The position numbers and the translations under genes are program-made. DNA of 64,000 bases from Imbricaverruca yamaguchii (Eukaryota; Arthropoda; Thecostraca; Neoverrucidae), in contig JAOTOL010001305.1 of the NCBI GenBank assembly GCA_034440575.1, positions 105,001 through 169,000 on the forward strand, in the 5' to 3' direction. This document shows, in pieces, positions 34,311 to 46,390 of this stretch. Within the stretch, counting starts at the first letter, position 1. The number at the start of each line of letters is the position of its first letter. The notes beneath the pieces are model-generated. The model was not told where the DNA came from. It worked only from the letters and a program-made list of their open reading frames with translations, and did not search any database.

Positions 34311-35637
34311 TGCTGCAGCTTATGCCTAGATTTATATTGAAATTAACTCGTTAAACAACCGACAAAAAAGCCAACTATTATTCACTATAAATCGCTTCCT
34401 CCTATACTGTCAGTTAATTATATAAGTACCTCGAGAATACAATCACACTAAGCAGAAACTATTAAAGTTTATAAAAAAAATTAATTAAATGTCAAATCTA
34501 ATTGTCTTCTAGACAAGTAGACAGGTATATGAATATCACTTTTGATCTCTTATGGCTAGACAGAAAAATGAAGTCACACAGCACTTATGATTAAACACCA
34601 AAGACACTATGCACCACAAAACTAAATAAAGTATGTTACGAAAGCATTAGTAGTCTCTGATGTACTTGTGATATCTACACACTTGTAATATATCCAACTA
34701 AAGATAAAAAAACTAAATATTAAAATACTCCAAAAATGAAGAAGCCCATATACCTCTACAATTACCAGGTATATGGAGATATACCTAGTGTAATTTAAGC
34801 TAACTATCTAAATCCTAACTATCCTAAACTTTAACACCAAAAAGACCAAAACTTATTCCCTCGAGGTGCAATCGCTACTCTGAGCAAGTGTCTCGCACAA
34901 CATGGAAAACTCGGTGTTGGTACAACACCGACATCCATCTGGCAAAGGTTCCGCAAATATGTGACACTTCAGCCAGACACCCTCGCCTGGCGTACAGGTC
35001 CGGCGGAGACGAGCAGCGACACCAGCTATCGGTGGTCGGGACGCCAGCCTCCCGTCGCCTTGCTGCTGCACTCTCCAGACTGGCGGCCGACTGAGAATCG
35101 ACAGACCACCAGACCGGCACACTCCCTCACAGGACTACCGTGGGTAACGATAGCTTTCGCCATGGGGTGACAGCCAGACCATCGCGTTCGCGTTCGGCTT
35201 CCCAGCTCACCCGCGACGGCGATAATTTACCGACGTTAACAACCGTCCGGGATTACATTACCACAAACAGAATATCGAATACTGGACGGCGGCTGGAGGT
35301 GGCTTGGTGCGAACACGTGTGGGCGCCCCGGCGGCCACATGGGACACCGGCGCCTCTCTTGGCGGGAGAGCACGCACCGGCGCCGCTAATGGGGGGAATG
35401 TCGACTCCCGTCTGTACCATCACCTTGAAGAGTGACGCATCGCCCCCACCCTCCACCCCACCACACAGGTCATCGGTGGGATGAGCGAAGATAGGGGAAC
35501 GGCACCCCAACGAGGCATTCTCCGCCTCTGTCTGGCTACTCCATTCGGCAGGAATGCCCTCGGCGCCAGAATTAGAGCCGTGGCGCGCTGGATGTCTCCC
35601 GCGCCGCGACTGGCGACGGGAGGCGCCGGCTGCGGCA
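34311..35637. other. AT-rich stretch then unassigned sequence
   Basis: 34,311-34,860 is clearly more AT-rich than its surroundings (attaattaaatgtcaaatc and similar) and could be genomic flank or an unusual 5' part of the CR1-like element. 34,870-35,637 is GC-balanced with no gene recognised. Confidence 0.45.
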
Positions 35638-37870
35638 GGGGAGTCCCTCCCGGTGTGGCCGCGCCTCCTCACACACTGCTGCGGCAGGGAGTCCCTCACA
35701 CACTGCTGCAGCAGGGAGTCCCTCACACACTGCTGCGGCAGGGAGTCCCTCACACACTGCTGCGGCAGGGGAATCCCTCCCGGTGTGGCCGCGCCTCCTC
35801 ACACACTGCTGCGGCAGGGAGTCCCTCACACACTGCTGCGGCAGGGAGTCCCTCACACACTGCTGCAGCAGGGAGTCCCTCACACACTGCTGCAGCAGGG
35901 AGTCCCTCACACACTGCTGCGGCAGGGAGTCCCTCACACACTGCTGCGGCAGGGGAATCCCTCCCGGTGTGGCCGCGCCTCCTAACACACTGCTGCGGCA
36001 GGGAGTCCCTCACACACTGCTGCGGCAGGGGAGTCCTCCCAACGTGGCCGCGCCTCCTCACACACTGCTGCGGCAGGGAGTCCCTCACACACTGCTGCGG
36101 CAGGGAATCCCTCCCGGTGTGGCCGTGCCTCCTCACACACTGCTGCGGCAGGGAGTCCCTCACACACTGCTGCAGCAGGGAGTCCCTCACACACTGCTGC
36201 GGCAGGGAGTCCCTCACACACTGCTGCAGCAGGGAGTCCCTCACACACTGCTGCGGCAGGGAGTCCCTCACACACTGCTGCGGCAGGGGAATCCCTCCCG
36301 GTGTGGCCGCGCCTCCTCACACACTGCTGCGGCAGGGAGTCCCTCACACACTGCTGCGGCAGGGGAGTCCTCCCGACGTGGCCGCGCCTCCTCACACACT
36401 GCTGCGGCAGGGAGTCCCTCACACACTGCTGCGGCAGGGGAATCCCTCCCGGTGTGGCCGTGCCTCCTCACACACTGCTGCGGCAGGGAGTCCCTCACAC
36501 ACTGCTGCGGCAGGGGAGTCCCTCCCGGTGTGGCCGTGCCTCCTCACACACTGCTGCGGCAGGGATTCCCTCACACACTGCTGCGGCAGGGAGTCCCTCA
36601 CACACTGCTGCGGCAAGGGAATCCCTCCCGGTGTGGCCGTGCCTCCTCACACACTGCTGCGGCAGGGGAGTCCCTCCCGGCGTGGCCGCGCCTCCTCACT
36701 ACACTGCTGCGGCAGGGAGTCCCTCACACACTGCTGCGGCAGGGGAGTCCCTCCCGGTGTGGCCGCGCCTCCTCACACACTGCTGCGGCAGGGAGTCCCT
36801 CACACACTGCTGCGGCAGGGGAATCCCTCCCGGTGTGGCCGCGCCTCCTCACACACTGCTGCGGCAGGGAGTCCCTCACACACTGCTGCGGCAGGAGAGT
36901 CCCTCACACACTGCTGCGGCAAGGGAGTCCCTCCCGGTGTGGCCGCGCCTCCTCACACACTGCTGCGGCAGGGGAGTCCCTCCCGGCGTGGCCGCGCCTC
37001 CTCACACACTGCTGCGGCAGGGAGTCCCTCACACACTGCTGCGGCAGGGGAGTCCTCCCGACGTGGCCGCGCCTCCTCACACACTGCTGCGGCAGGGAGT
37101 CCCTCACACACTGCTGCGGCAGGGGAATCCCTCCCGGTGTGGCCGTGCCTCCTCACACACTGCTGCGGCAGGGAGTCCCTCACACACTGCTGCGGCAGGG
37201 GAATCCCTCCCGGTGTGGCCGCGCCTCCTACCTTCCTCACACACTGCTGCGGCAGGGAGTCCCTCACACACTGCTGCGGCAGGGGAATCCCTCCCGGTGT
37301 GGCCGTGCCTCCTCACACACTGCTGCGGCAGGGAGTCCCTCACACACTGCTGCGGCAGGGAGTCCTCACACACTGCTGCGGCAGGGGAGTCCCTCCCGGT
37401 GTGGCCGCGCCTCCTCACACACTGCTGCGGCAGGGAGTCCCTCACACACTGCTGCGGCAGGGGAAGTCCCTCCCGGTGTGGCCGCGCCTCCTCACACACT
37501 GCTGCGGCAGGGAGTCCCCTCACACACTGCTGCGGCAGGGGAGTCCCTCCCGGTGTGGCCGCGCCTCCTCACACACTGCTGCGGCAGGGAGTCCCTCACA
37601 CACTGCTGCGGCAGGGAGTCCCTCACACACTGCTGCGGCAAGGGAGTCCCTCCCGGCGTGGCCGTGCCTCCTCACACACTGCTGCGGCAGGGAGTCTCTC
37701 ACACACTGGTGCGGCAGGGGAGTCCCTCCCGGTGTGGCCGCGCCTCCTCACACTGCTGCGGCATGGGAGTCCCTGCCGGTGTGGCTGCGCCCCCTCGCTC
37801 CCCACGGTGCTGCGACAGTGGAGTCTCTCCCGGACAGGGGAGTCCCTCCCGGCGTTGCTGGAGTTCCGCT
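35638..37870. repeat. compound 27-bp / 49-bp minisatellite, about 2.2 kb
   Basis: All units start acacactgctgcggcaggg. The short unit continues agtccctc (27 bp); the long unit continues gaatccctcccggtgtggcc and then gcgcctcctc (49 bp). Long and short units alternate irregularly: runs of short units dominate on the left, then a mostly long-short pattern. Because 49 shifts the frame by one, the reading frame rotates (THCCGRES, HTLLRQGVP, HTAAAGSPS), yet no frame meets a stop. An 835-codon frame (35,481-37,988, +) and two others of over 500 codons result. Coding is not supported. Confidence 0.95.
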
Positions 37871-38919
37871 TTGGCCAGGGTGGGGAACAAATTTGAAAAA
37901 CAGCCTGGTCTTGAATTTTTTGTTATCCGTAGCATTATCATCCCCAGGATTTTTCTCCCGGGGAGGATTGCATGATTCTGCTCTTTAAATAACTGTAAAT
38001 AACTAAATTCATCTCAGTTTCACAATGTCATAAATTATCTAGAAAGTAGAAAAAAAGGTTTTGATGTCGGAAAGAAAAACACCATTACCCTCTCAAAGTT
38101 TCGATGGGATCGACATTTCCCCTGCTGGTGTTGCATCAGTCGGTCGGCTGTACCTGGGGCCGGCGGTGGAGGGGAGCAGTACCGCCGACTGGCTGGCAAA
38201 GCCCCGTTAACGGCGCCAAGAGGCAAGTTGTTGTTCATTTTTCAGTGTGCGGTTGGCGGTCACCTGTGATATCTCTGGCCGATAGGACTGAAGGGGTGAT
38301 AGCAGGGGTGGTGGGACGGGAGAGGAGGGGAGCTGCACGTGGCGCCGCCAGACCGAGCGGCCACGGCTCATTGCCGCTGCGCTGGCGCCAGTCAGGTGGT
38401 GCTGCCATCGATGCCGGAGAGGCGTTGCAGCCGCAGTTTAGCCGACGCAGTTGTGCAAGTGAAAATCCCGTCTGCACTCAGTTACCCAGCTGACACTGCC
38501 TACGTTATAATTTGACCAACGAGCTTCCGTCCACCCTGGAAAAGTGTGTCAACTGATGCAATGACTGGCATTATGCTTCATCACGCCTGTAATGGCTATC
38601 ATCCAAACAATGCAAACTTTGTCGGTGACAGAGGATGTCGTTACGAAGACATCTCAATTATAATTGGAATCTTGGAGTCTTGCCTATCCTAAGGAAGATT
38701 GCAGCCATTGATCAAATGCCTCGTATTATGCTTGGATAGAGGAGGTGAGGCGACAGTACATTGGGCCATGAAGAGACCAGCGAATCTTGACACAGACCAC
38801 CCCAAAGCTGTGTGTGGCCTACAATGGTTGCAGAGATATGTACAAGCTTGCCGCTCACATGAGGCCACAGTCCATGTGGCCAGACAGCTCGTCTGCTCTT
38901 TGGGATGGAGGAGGGATCG
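37871..38919. other. unassigned sequence
   Basis: No gene recognised. 38,290-38,450 is moderately GC-rich. Confidence 0.45.
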
Positions 38920-39145
38920 ACGAGCATGTCTGTCTTTGAGGCACGGCCGAGAAGAGAATGACTGCGCCTGTTTACGTAGAATGGGTGCCTGTGTGCTAGA
39001 AGCAGGAAGAGTATGCCTATCTGTGCTGCACGATGGAGGAGAGTACGCCTGTCTGATAGGGCGGAAAGGTAGGAGCATGCCGGTCTGTGTAGTACGGTGT
39101 AGAGGTTGGGGAATATGCCGGTCTGTGCGGCACGGTGAAGGGATG
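38920..39145. repeat. diverged ~37-44 bp tandem repeat, about 6 copies
   Basis: Motifs like gagtatgcctgtctgtg followed by (g/t)(g/c)cacggtg(g/a)aggag recur across the segment. The right-most copies (agcatgccggtctgtg, aatatgccggtctgtg) are the clearest. Confidence 0.7.
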
Positions 39146-40691
39146 GGCTCATAAGCTTGCTATCTCTTCTTTGAACTGTAGCCTAACCAACCGTTATTGC
39201 AGCTACACTCCGAACTGACGACCGAAACTAACGACTGCATATTCTATGAATCCGGCGAGAGTTAGTAATGCATACGAATCGAATTCCAGCTTAAAACCGC
39301 AGTGAACCACATGGAAGGTTTATGATGTGGATCAAGCAATAGAAAGACGTAGCAAGCATTGGCTCTTTTAAAATAACCCAGATGTATGACGATTGCATCA
39401 GCAACTGCTAAATGCAGTGTGCGTTTCAAGGCCGCTTCAGCCCTGATAAACTGCCACAGGCGCCGCCACTCGTCCAGAGAGCCGAATTCCGCCGGTAGCT
39501 ATTCCGGGAGCACATAATTCTCCGGGAAATTTGCAGTCGCCCAGCTGACGTCACAGTTAGACCGCCGTTCGCGCTGTCACCGGTCACATCGGGGGAGTTC
39601 GAGCCAGTTCCACGATCATTGCACCATTCTACCACGCTCGTGGATTCTGGGAAGCGGTGGGGGTGCGGTCTCGTGGCTGGTCGGTTCGATTGGAGCGCGT
39701 CGCTCCGAGCCCGGTCAGTTCATATCGGCCGGCGTGTAATGAGATCACGCGCCGGCTCGGGCCACGGCCGGTCGCCGGTCGATCGTGTCGACCCATCGCG
39801 ATCGAAGCGTCAACTGCGCCGCTGTGGACTGGGGCCGGAAAACAGGCTGGTCCTGACATTTGTGGCATGCAGAGCATTATCCATTCATTTTTCCCATTTG
39901 GAGGCTCAATGGTGCTGCTCGACAATTCACCACTATGTGATCAAGTGCTCAAGATTCATTGGAAAGTGCAAACCAATTTTTTTTAACACGTTTGAATAAA
40001 AATATCCTCTCCATTTCAACTTCCCCAAAATTTCCTTTCCACATCCAGGATTACAAAGTACAAACCCAGCCTCTCAGTGGGCGGCACCGGTCTGAGGGCG
40101 GGCGATGAGGTACCTCTTGTGCCATGTCAGTTCTCCATGAGATCCACCTTGAAACAGCCACTTCGGAAATCCACTGGATATGCTGTTCATTTTGCTCCTA
40201 TCCGAACAGGCCCGGACGGTTAAACGAATTCTTGGTCCAGCGATAAGTCTGATTCCAGATAATGTACGTACAAGAAGGGACGGTTGTGCTGATTTGGGTG
40301 ACGATGGCAGAAGCCCTGCAGTCAACAGAAAGTCGCGATGCTTCGCCTGGAACATTGCTTCTTTACTTATCGCCTGCGGAGGTGACGATCAGACCATTTT
40401 GAAAATGTGGAAGACCAGAACCGTCCAAAATATGCTCCAATGCTATGGTTGGCTACCAAGCCGTGGCTTTGTCTCGCTACGCACTGCAGTGACAATGACT
40501 TCCTACTCCTCAAAAATTCCCACACCCAGTCCTCCAGCAGCATTCCCCGGGGAATGATGTGGCCTGAAAGGCGATTCCATTGTTAACAATATAATTTGGT
40601 GTCACCAGCACGCTACGTAGAACGCTCAGATAATTCTTGTTTTACATTTCCAACCGGTGCCATGTATGGTACAGGGATGTTGCCGGCATCT
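39146..40691. other. unassigned; GC-rich patch at about 39,560-39,850
   Basis: No gene recognised. The GC-rich patch is open on both strands. If the Cys-rich exon at 40.7-41.2 kb is real, its next exon would lie in this interval or beyond, but no acceptor can be chosen with confidence. Confidence 0.4.
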
Positions 40692-41201
40692 TCACCACTG
40701 GTACTCACCGCTCGTAGGCTTCCCTTCGCTGGACGCCTCAGACATCTCGGGTGTGCCTGCCGACTGTTCCGACATTGTCTGGCAGGCCGGCTGGCAGGCC
40801 GGCTGACAGGTCGGCTGGCAGGCCGGCTGGCAGGTCGGCTGGCAGGTCGGCTGACAGGTCGGCTGGCAGGTCGGTTGGCAGGTCGGTTGGCAGGTCGGTT
40901 GGCAGGTCGGCTGACATGGCTGGGGACAGGTCGCCACGCAGGCCGGCAGACAGACCGGAACACAGGACGGGACACAGGCTGAGGGCGTCTGAGCCGACTC
41001 GGAGCACGCGCTGACACTTTGTGTCTCGGCTTTCTCTGACAGGTCGGCGTCGGTCGGTGGACGACGCTTCGTGAAGGCGCTCTTCTTAAAGATCATGTCC
41101 TGGCGCGGAGTCTGTATCTTGGTGTATTCGTCTGCGGACAAGGTATTGGTGATGTCCATCGCCCGTATACAGTCATATAAGGACATAGACCCAGGAGGCA
41201 T
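40692..41201 (-). CDS. candidate host exon: Cys-Gln-Pro-Thr repeat protein
   Basis: The open frame from the ATG at 41,201 runs about 165 codons. About 80 residues of ordinary, varied sequence (MPPGSMSLYDCIRAMDI..., then TPRQDMIFKKSAFTKRRPP) are followed by a Cys-rich zone (about residues 75-145) built of CQPT/CQPA tetrapeptides encoded by a 12-bp repeat (40,775-40,975), and then a Ser/Glu-rich tail. At about 40,709 the sequence GCG|GTGAGTAC is a strong splice donor, so the exon probably ends there and the stop at 40,692 lies in intron. Upstream, ACTAG|G or CCGCAG could be an acceptor. Similar Cys/Pro/Gln repeat proteins exist among sperm and structural proteins, but no family is claimed. Against it: other minisatellites in this window also give open frames. 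For it: the unique N-terminus and the donor. Confidence 0.4.
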   Translation of the reverse strand: MPPGSMSLYDCIRAMDITNTLSADEYTKIQTPRQDMIFKKSAFTKRRPPTDADLSEKAETQSVSACSESAQTPSACVPSCVPVCLPACVATCPQPCQPTCQPTCQPTCQPTCQPTCQPTCQPTCQPACQPTCQPACQPACQTMSEQSAGTPEMSEASSEGKPTSGEYQW

Positions 41202-41459
41202 GATTTTCCTAGTAATCACTCATGAACTGCGGATGAACATTGTAGCATTGAATGGCGGTCGGAAGACGCTAAAAGTAGCTTCACACGAACTTCGAAGCGC
41301 AATTATACGGAATGAGAAAATTACTATCACGTACACAATTAATACCGAACGGAAAAGAAACCAAGCAAACTAACGCACACTCCCAGATGAGTTATTATAG
41401 GTTTTTTTATCGCTAAGCTTAGCGCTAACTGGCCGACTAGCTGTCTTACCGTAAACCAT

Positions 41460-41495
41460 TGCTATATACATACATATACATATATACTTATACAT

Positions 41496-41534
<39 letters not shown>

Positions 41535-41652
41535 CATATATGCTTAAATATAGATATATATATATACATATATATATACATATATACAAATACATATATA
41601 TATGCATATACATACATATACATATATACATATATATATATATACATATGCT
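41460..41652. repeat. TA-rich (ATACAT/TATA)n microsatellite
   Basis: Pure (TA)n at about 41,500-41,530, surrounded by tacatata words. The Tyr/Ile open frames on both strands are artefacts. Confidence 0.95.
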
Positions 41653-41989
41653 AGATTTGATTGAGATTCTGAGATTGATGGACTGCTGCAAGTTCAGTCC
41701 AAGTTGATGCGCTTGGGAACCATGTGCTGGTCCAGCCCAGGAGCAGGGTTGCTTCCGCCTTGTGCCTGCACTGATCATGAGCTACCCGCACCGCCAACCG
41801 TGTGCCGGTTAGAGCCATGGCTTCGCGGGAGCTGCCTTTTCCACTTACAGCATGACGGCGCTTTTTGTTCCAGCATGTTGGAACTTGGGGCCGTGTTCAT
41901 TGCTACTTCTGACTTAACTTGTATTCATAGTTTGATAGTGTTCACCGGCATCTCTCATGAGATACCATGAGTAAAGAAGCAAAGAAGCA

Positions 41990-42090
41990 AAGTAAAGAAG
42001 TAAAGAGAGCATGAGTAGATCTTTATACGCTGCGCCGGGTACCTGGGTAGCAAACGCTCCTTTGAACACTCGTGCCCGTAGATTACAAAC
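41990..42090 (+). other. tRNA-like SINE-head candidate
   Basis: Contains acctgggtagcaaacgctcc then tttgaacactcgtgc. The first part matches 51,582-51,600 (ctctgggtagcaaaggtccc) and the second aligns with the B-box position there and resembles a pol III B-box (GGTTCGANTCC). No clear A-box, and the 3' end is not defined. Confidence 0.3.
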
Positions 42091-42330
42091 CAACAAGCTA
42101 CACAGATTAGGAGTGTTGAAGCGTACTGCGAAGTACATTGCGGTTTTAGAGGGAGATTAACAGCGAAGCTAGTGTTGCGAAATACACCTTGTGACAACAT
42201 CTAGATGACGGTTGAGGTTGTAGGGTACGACAGTGGTGTGAATGGAGAATAAGGTCAAAACTTTACCACAACCGTTCGGGCAGGAAATGCAATGTCTGCC
42301 TGATCAAGTTTGTAAGGTAATGAGGTCGGG

Positions 42331-42404
42331 GATTCTTTTAGGGGGAAGAGGAGACTTTTGGACGTATCGACTTCATTGGTCATGTAGCGAGATCCCTTTT
42401 AGGG
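42331..42404. mobile_element. ~47-bp mini-insertion with imperfect flanking repeat (family M, copy 3)
   Basis: The core 42,344-42,390 contains cgtatcgacttcattggtca then tgtagcg, which matches 25,191-25,216 at 24 of 26 positions. It is flanked by gattcttttaggg (42,331) and gatcccttttaggg (42,391), sharing cttttaggg exactly. This copy lacks the gggc/gccc outer stem seen at 25.2 kb. Confidence 0.6.
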
Positions 42405-42839
42405 CGAACGTAGCCACAAATAGATGTGATATTCACCAGACTGTCCTCGCTCAGAAACAGATAAGAACTTGCAATATATTCTATGAAACAAGGCAAATTA
42501 TTAGACGCATTATTCCATTAAGCCTCCCAAATTCGTTTCCACAGCTATGTGGTGCAATAAAACCGAAAATTGTCTCCATGGAATGCTGACAAAAAGCTAC
42601 AAGAATTAGCTGCGATTCTTCTGGATATCACCGTTTAATATTCACAAGTATCTTCGTGACGAATGCCATCCTCAAAGTGCACATCACAATGTTAATTAAA
42701 CACTTGAAATCATTTCTGCGGTGCACATGAGGCCAATAACGCATGCTGCACGAATTATTCAGCATGCATGTATTACATGCAAATATAATAAATCTGATTG
42801 ATTATAAGCGTACAAGGTAAACTTCATAAACCTGTACGT

Positions 42840-42938
42840 ATGTATGAATGTGCATACGTACATACGTATCTACATATCTAAATATCTAAATATCTACGTA
42901 TCTACATATCTACATATCTATATATCTACGCGTTATGC

Positions 42939-42985
<47 letters not shown>

Positions 42986-43035
42986 CCGTCCATACATCCA
43001 TCCATCCATCTATTTATATATCTATCTATATGTCC
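42840..43035. repeat. (ATCTACAT)n and (TA)n microsatellite
   Basis: About ten atctaca/atctaaat words (42,865-42,930), then (TA)n at 42,940-42,980, then (CATC)n and tatc words to about 43,032. Confidence 0.92.
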
Positions 43036-44524
43036 CATTCGGCCAAATGGGCCTTGGAACTTCATTCAGAAAAGACGAGAATCTCCTTTCAGAACAATGG
43101 CGTGGGTACACCAAAGCGCTTAGAAACTAGAAAAAAATGACTTCATGACTTCCTGCTATGGTTAGTTAGCCTTTCTTCACAAACGTAGAGGTACCACCAG
43201 CTTTCGTGTGCTTGGCGAGGTTATTAGACCGTAGGAAGTACATATTTACCTACCGAGAGGCGCGCAGCGGCTACCTTGTCAGAGATTCTCACTCGCCAAC
43301 AGATTGTTCTGTGAAGCGCAATCTCAATGACATGACCTACGAAGGCATGCGATTCACGTGCAGGCGCGTCCGATGGAGCAGCACACCCAGCAGAGAGACG
43401 GCGCAGAGGCCATGATCCTACGTCCTACATCGTGAAGCGTGCATGGAATCTCCAGCACGTCGTTTTCGCGATGGCGGAATGCGCCCGAACTGAGCCCCCA
43501 GGCTGCCTGGCGCCATGACCCCGATCGGGCTTACTATAGCCACCGGGTGCAAGTCAAAAAGTGATGCCAGTTTATACAGCGAAGTCAGCAGTCGAGAGTA
43601 CCAAATTACAATGGGGTCGGTCGTCAACAACTGGCATCACCAACACGACCGATAGGCGCGCATTGTGCAACCGGGCATCACAGCGTTCCCCGCCGACAGG
43701 CTACATGCTCGGGGCTCATTAACTCGCGCTATCTCGCCGCGATACTATCAGACGAGCCGACCGCAAACCGACCGGCTGAAGCAAAACACGCGAGTCATCG
43801 TGACTGCAGACGGCGCCGACGCGGTCAGCGCGCGACCACCCAGTGACCGTCGAGACGATAGCTGGGTCAAACGTCGTGACGCCGGGGCCGGCGTCTAGCG
43901 CGGCGCAACCGCGCACCACATGCGGAAGAAATTGGTGTTTGCCACCGAGAAGACGCGCGGAGCAGTGGGCACCCCGCCTCCCCGGTGGCAATAATGCGGC
44001 AGAAATGGTGTTCCGGCCAGCGGTCAGCGCGTGCTGTGTCGGCCTTGGGAGCGGTCGGAGAGGGCTCTGGTGTACCTGGGGTCGCGTTGTTTGGCAACTA
44101 CGGAACAGTTGCCGCTTCGAGGGCAGCTGCGGGCGGTACTAAAGACCGGCACATTGCGGAGGCTCGGCGGTTGGCGGTTGAGCAGGATGTACCAGGCACG
44201 GTGACCGGAGACAACCTGTGGCCAGGTGGGTCTCCCAGTCAGTCACACTGGTCCGCAGAATATGGATCAAGCGAAGCTGTTCCCTGGCGAGCGAGAACGT
44301 GCAGACAGACATGAGAAGGGGGGCCATTGTCCCAGGTGGAGCAGAGTGGCTCACGGAATCAGGCAAGATAAATATGTGAATGTAAAATGTTCACACCTCA
44401 CGGTTCGTGGCTGGCGCAGAGGACCTAAGGTGAACTGGTGTGATTCAGGATAGCGAAGCACTTGGAGAAAACGATATGTCGCACTCTTAGATATGCGAAC
44501 TCTGGTTAGATAGCCAGATGCCCG
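43036..44524. other. unassigned; GC-rich patch at about 43,640-44,130
   Basis: The patch is CpG-rich and open on both strands. No protein family recognised. Confidence 0.4.
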
Positions 44525-45728
44525 GCTGAAGGTGATCAGCCCACGGGCGGACAGACCGCGGCTCAACTCGGGTCAGAGAGACAGACGCCCGCCTGGCTGA
44601 AGGTGATCAGCCTCCCGGCACCACGGACGGACAGACCGCGGCTCAACTCGGGTCAGAGAGACAGACGCCCGCCTGGCTGAAGGTGATCAGCCTCCCGGCA
44701 CCACGGACGGACAGACCGCGGCTCAACTCGGGTCAGAGAGACAGACGCCCGGCTGAAGGTGATCAGCCTCCCGGCACCACGGACGGACAGACCGCGGCTC
44801 AACTCGGGTCAGAGAGACAGACGCCCGGCTGAAGGTGATCAGCCTCCCGGCACCACGGACGGACAGACCGCGGCTCAACTCGGGTCAGAGAGACAGACCC
44901 CCGGCACACGGAGGAAGCGGCTCAACTCGGGTCAGAGAGACAGACGCCCGGCTGAAGGTGATCAGCCTCCCGGCACCACGGACGGACAGACCGCGGTCGG
45001 GTCAGAGAGACAGACGCCCGCCCGGCTGAAGGTGATCAGCCTCCCGGCACCACGGACGGACAGACCGCGGCTCAACTCGGGTAGAGAGGCGGAAGTGATC
45101 CACGGACGGACAGACCGCGGCTCAACTCGGGTCAGAGAGACAGACGCCCGCCCGGCTGAAGGTGATCAGCCTCCCGGCACCACGGACGGACAGACCGCGG
45201 CTCAACTCGGGTCAGAGAGACAGACGCCCGGCTGAAGGTGATCAGCCTCCCGGCACCACGGACGGACAGACCGCGGCTCAACTCGGGTCAGAGAGACAGA
45301 CGCCCGCCCGGCTGAAGGTGATCAGCCTCCCGGCACCACGGACGGACAGACCGCGGCTCAACTCGGGTCAGAGAGACAGACGCCCGGCTGAAGGTGATCA
45401 GCCTCCCGGCACCACGGACGGACAGACCGCGGCTCAACTCGGGTCAGAGAGACAGACGCCCGCCCGGCTGAAGGTGATCAGCCTCCCGGCACCACGGACG
45501 GACAGACCGCGGCTCAACTCGGGTCAGAGAGACAGACGCCCGCCCGGCTGAAGGTGATCAGCCTCCCGGCACCACGGACGGACAGACCGCGGCTCAACTC
45601 GGGTCAGAGAGACAGACGCCAGACGCCCGGCTGAAGGTGATCAGCCTCCCGGCACCACGGACGGACAGACCGCGGCTCAACTCGGGTCAGAGAGACAGAC
45701 GCCCGCCCGGCTGAAGGTGATCAGCCCA
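44525..45728. repeat. 76/80-bp minisatellite, about 15 copies
   Basis: The unit contains ggctgaaggtgatcagcctc, ccggcaccacggacggacag and gctcaactcgggtcagagag. Length variants differ by an extra gccc or gcct before ggctgaagg. The outermost units at both ends carry a different middle (cccacgggcggac at 44,538; cccatgggcgaac at 45,725), so the array expanded between two diverged edge monomers. Truncated units lie at about 44,900, 44,995 and 45,083. Confidence 0.95.
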
Positions 45729-45805
45729 TGGGCGAACCGACTGCGGCTCGATGCACTCAGTCATTTCGGAAAGGCCCCATCAGCTCAGGTTGGCCCAGAC
45801 ATGGG

Positions 45806-46084
45806 TGTAACCACGGATTCGAAATGGGGGGGGGGGGGACAAACCAGGGACGCGGTATGTTTGAACAGGATAGAGGGACCCAGCCCCGCCTTTCCTCCCC
45901 TCCACCACCTCCCTCCCCAAAAATCCTTGAATTTCAGCCACTTCTTTTTCAATGCCATTTCCAGACACTTCAATTCAATGTTATGAGTATTTCAATTTTT
46001 TAGATTTACTGTAGTTAAAAATGATATTTTGGGCACTGAATGTTCCATGAAAAATAGCAAGTTTCACTACTATGAACGTCTAGT
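45806..46084. repeat. dispersed poly-G repeat family D, copy 1
   Basis: From tgtaaccacggattcgaaat, through a G13 run and tttgaacaggatagagggac, to tatgaacgtctagt, it aligns with 48,089-48,371 at roughly 85-90%. No coding frame or terminal inverted repeats. Confidence 0.88.
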
Positions 46085-46390
46085 TTTATGTCACGAGTGG
46101 TCCTGACCGGACCACTCGTGAGCTGGGGCCGAACAGAGGCGGTCCCAGGACACGGCTGACCAGCTTAGCCCGGTGGCGTCGCACAAACCCGACCGAGTAC
46201 CCGCAGGTTGGGGGTGGGGAGGAGAGGGTATGGCAGCATCACGGCGTACCAGCTCAGCTAGGTAGAGTCACATCTGTTGGACGGAATATCCGCGGGCTGG
46301 GATGGAGAGCAGGATCATGGGGGTTCAGACGAGTTCGACAGAGCACTCGCGGCCTGGGGGGGAGCAGGATCACGGGGGATCTGCTCAGCC

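Noticed and set aside
44759..45551. Repeat-protein-like frames in the 76/80-bp array
   Set aside because: They start and stop with unit length variants and have no unique flanking domain.
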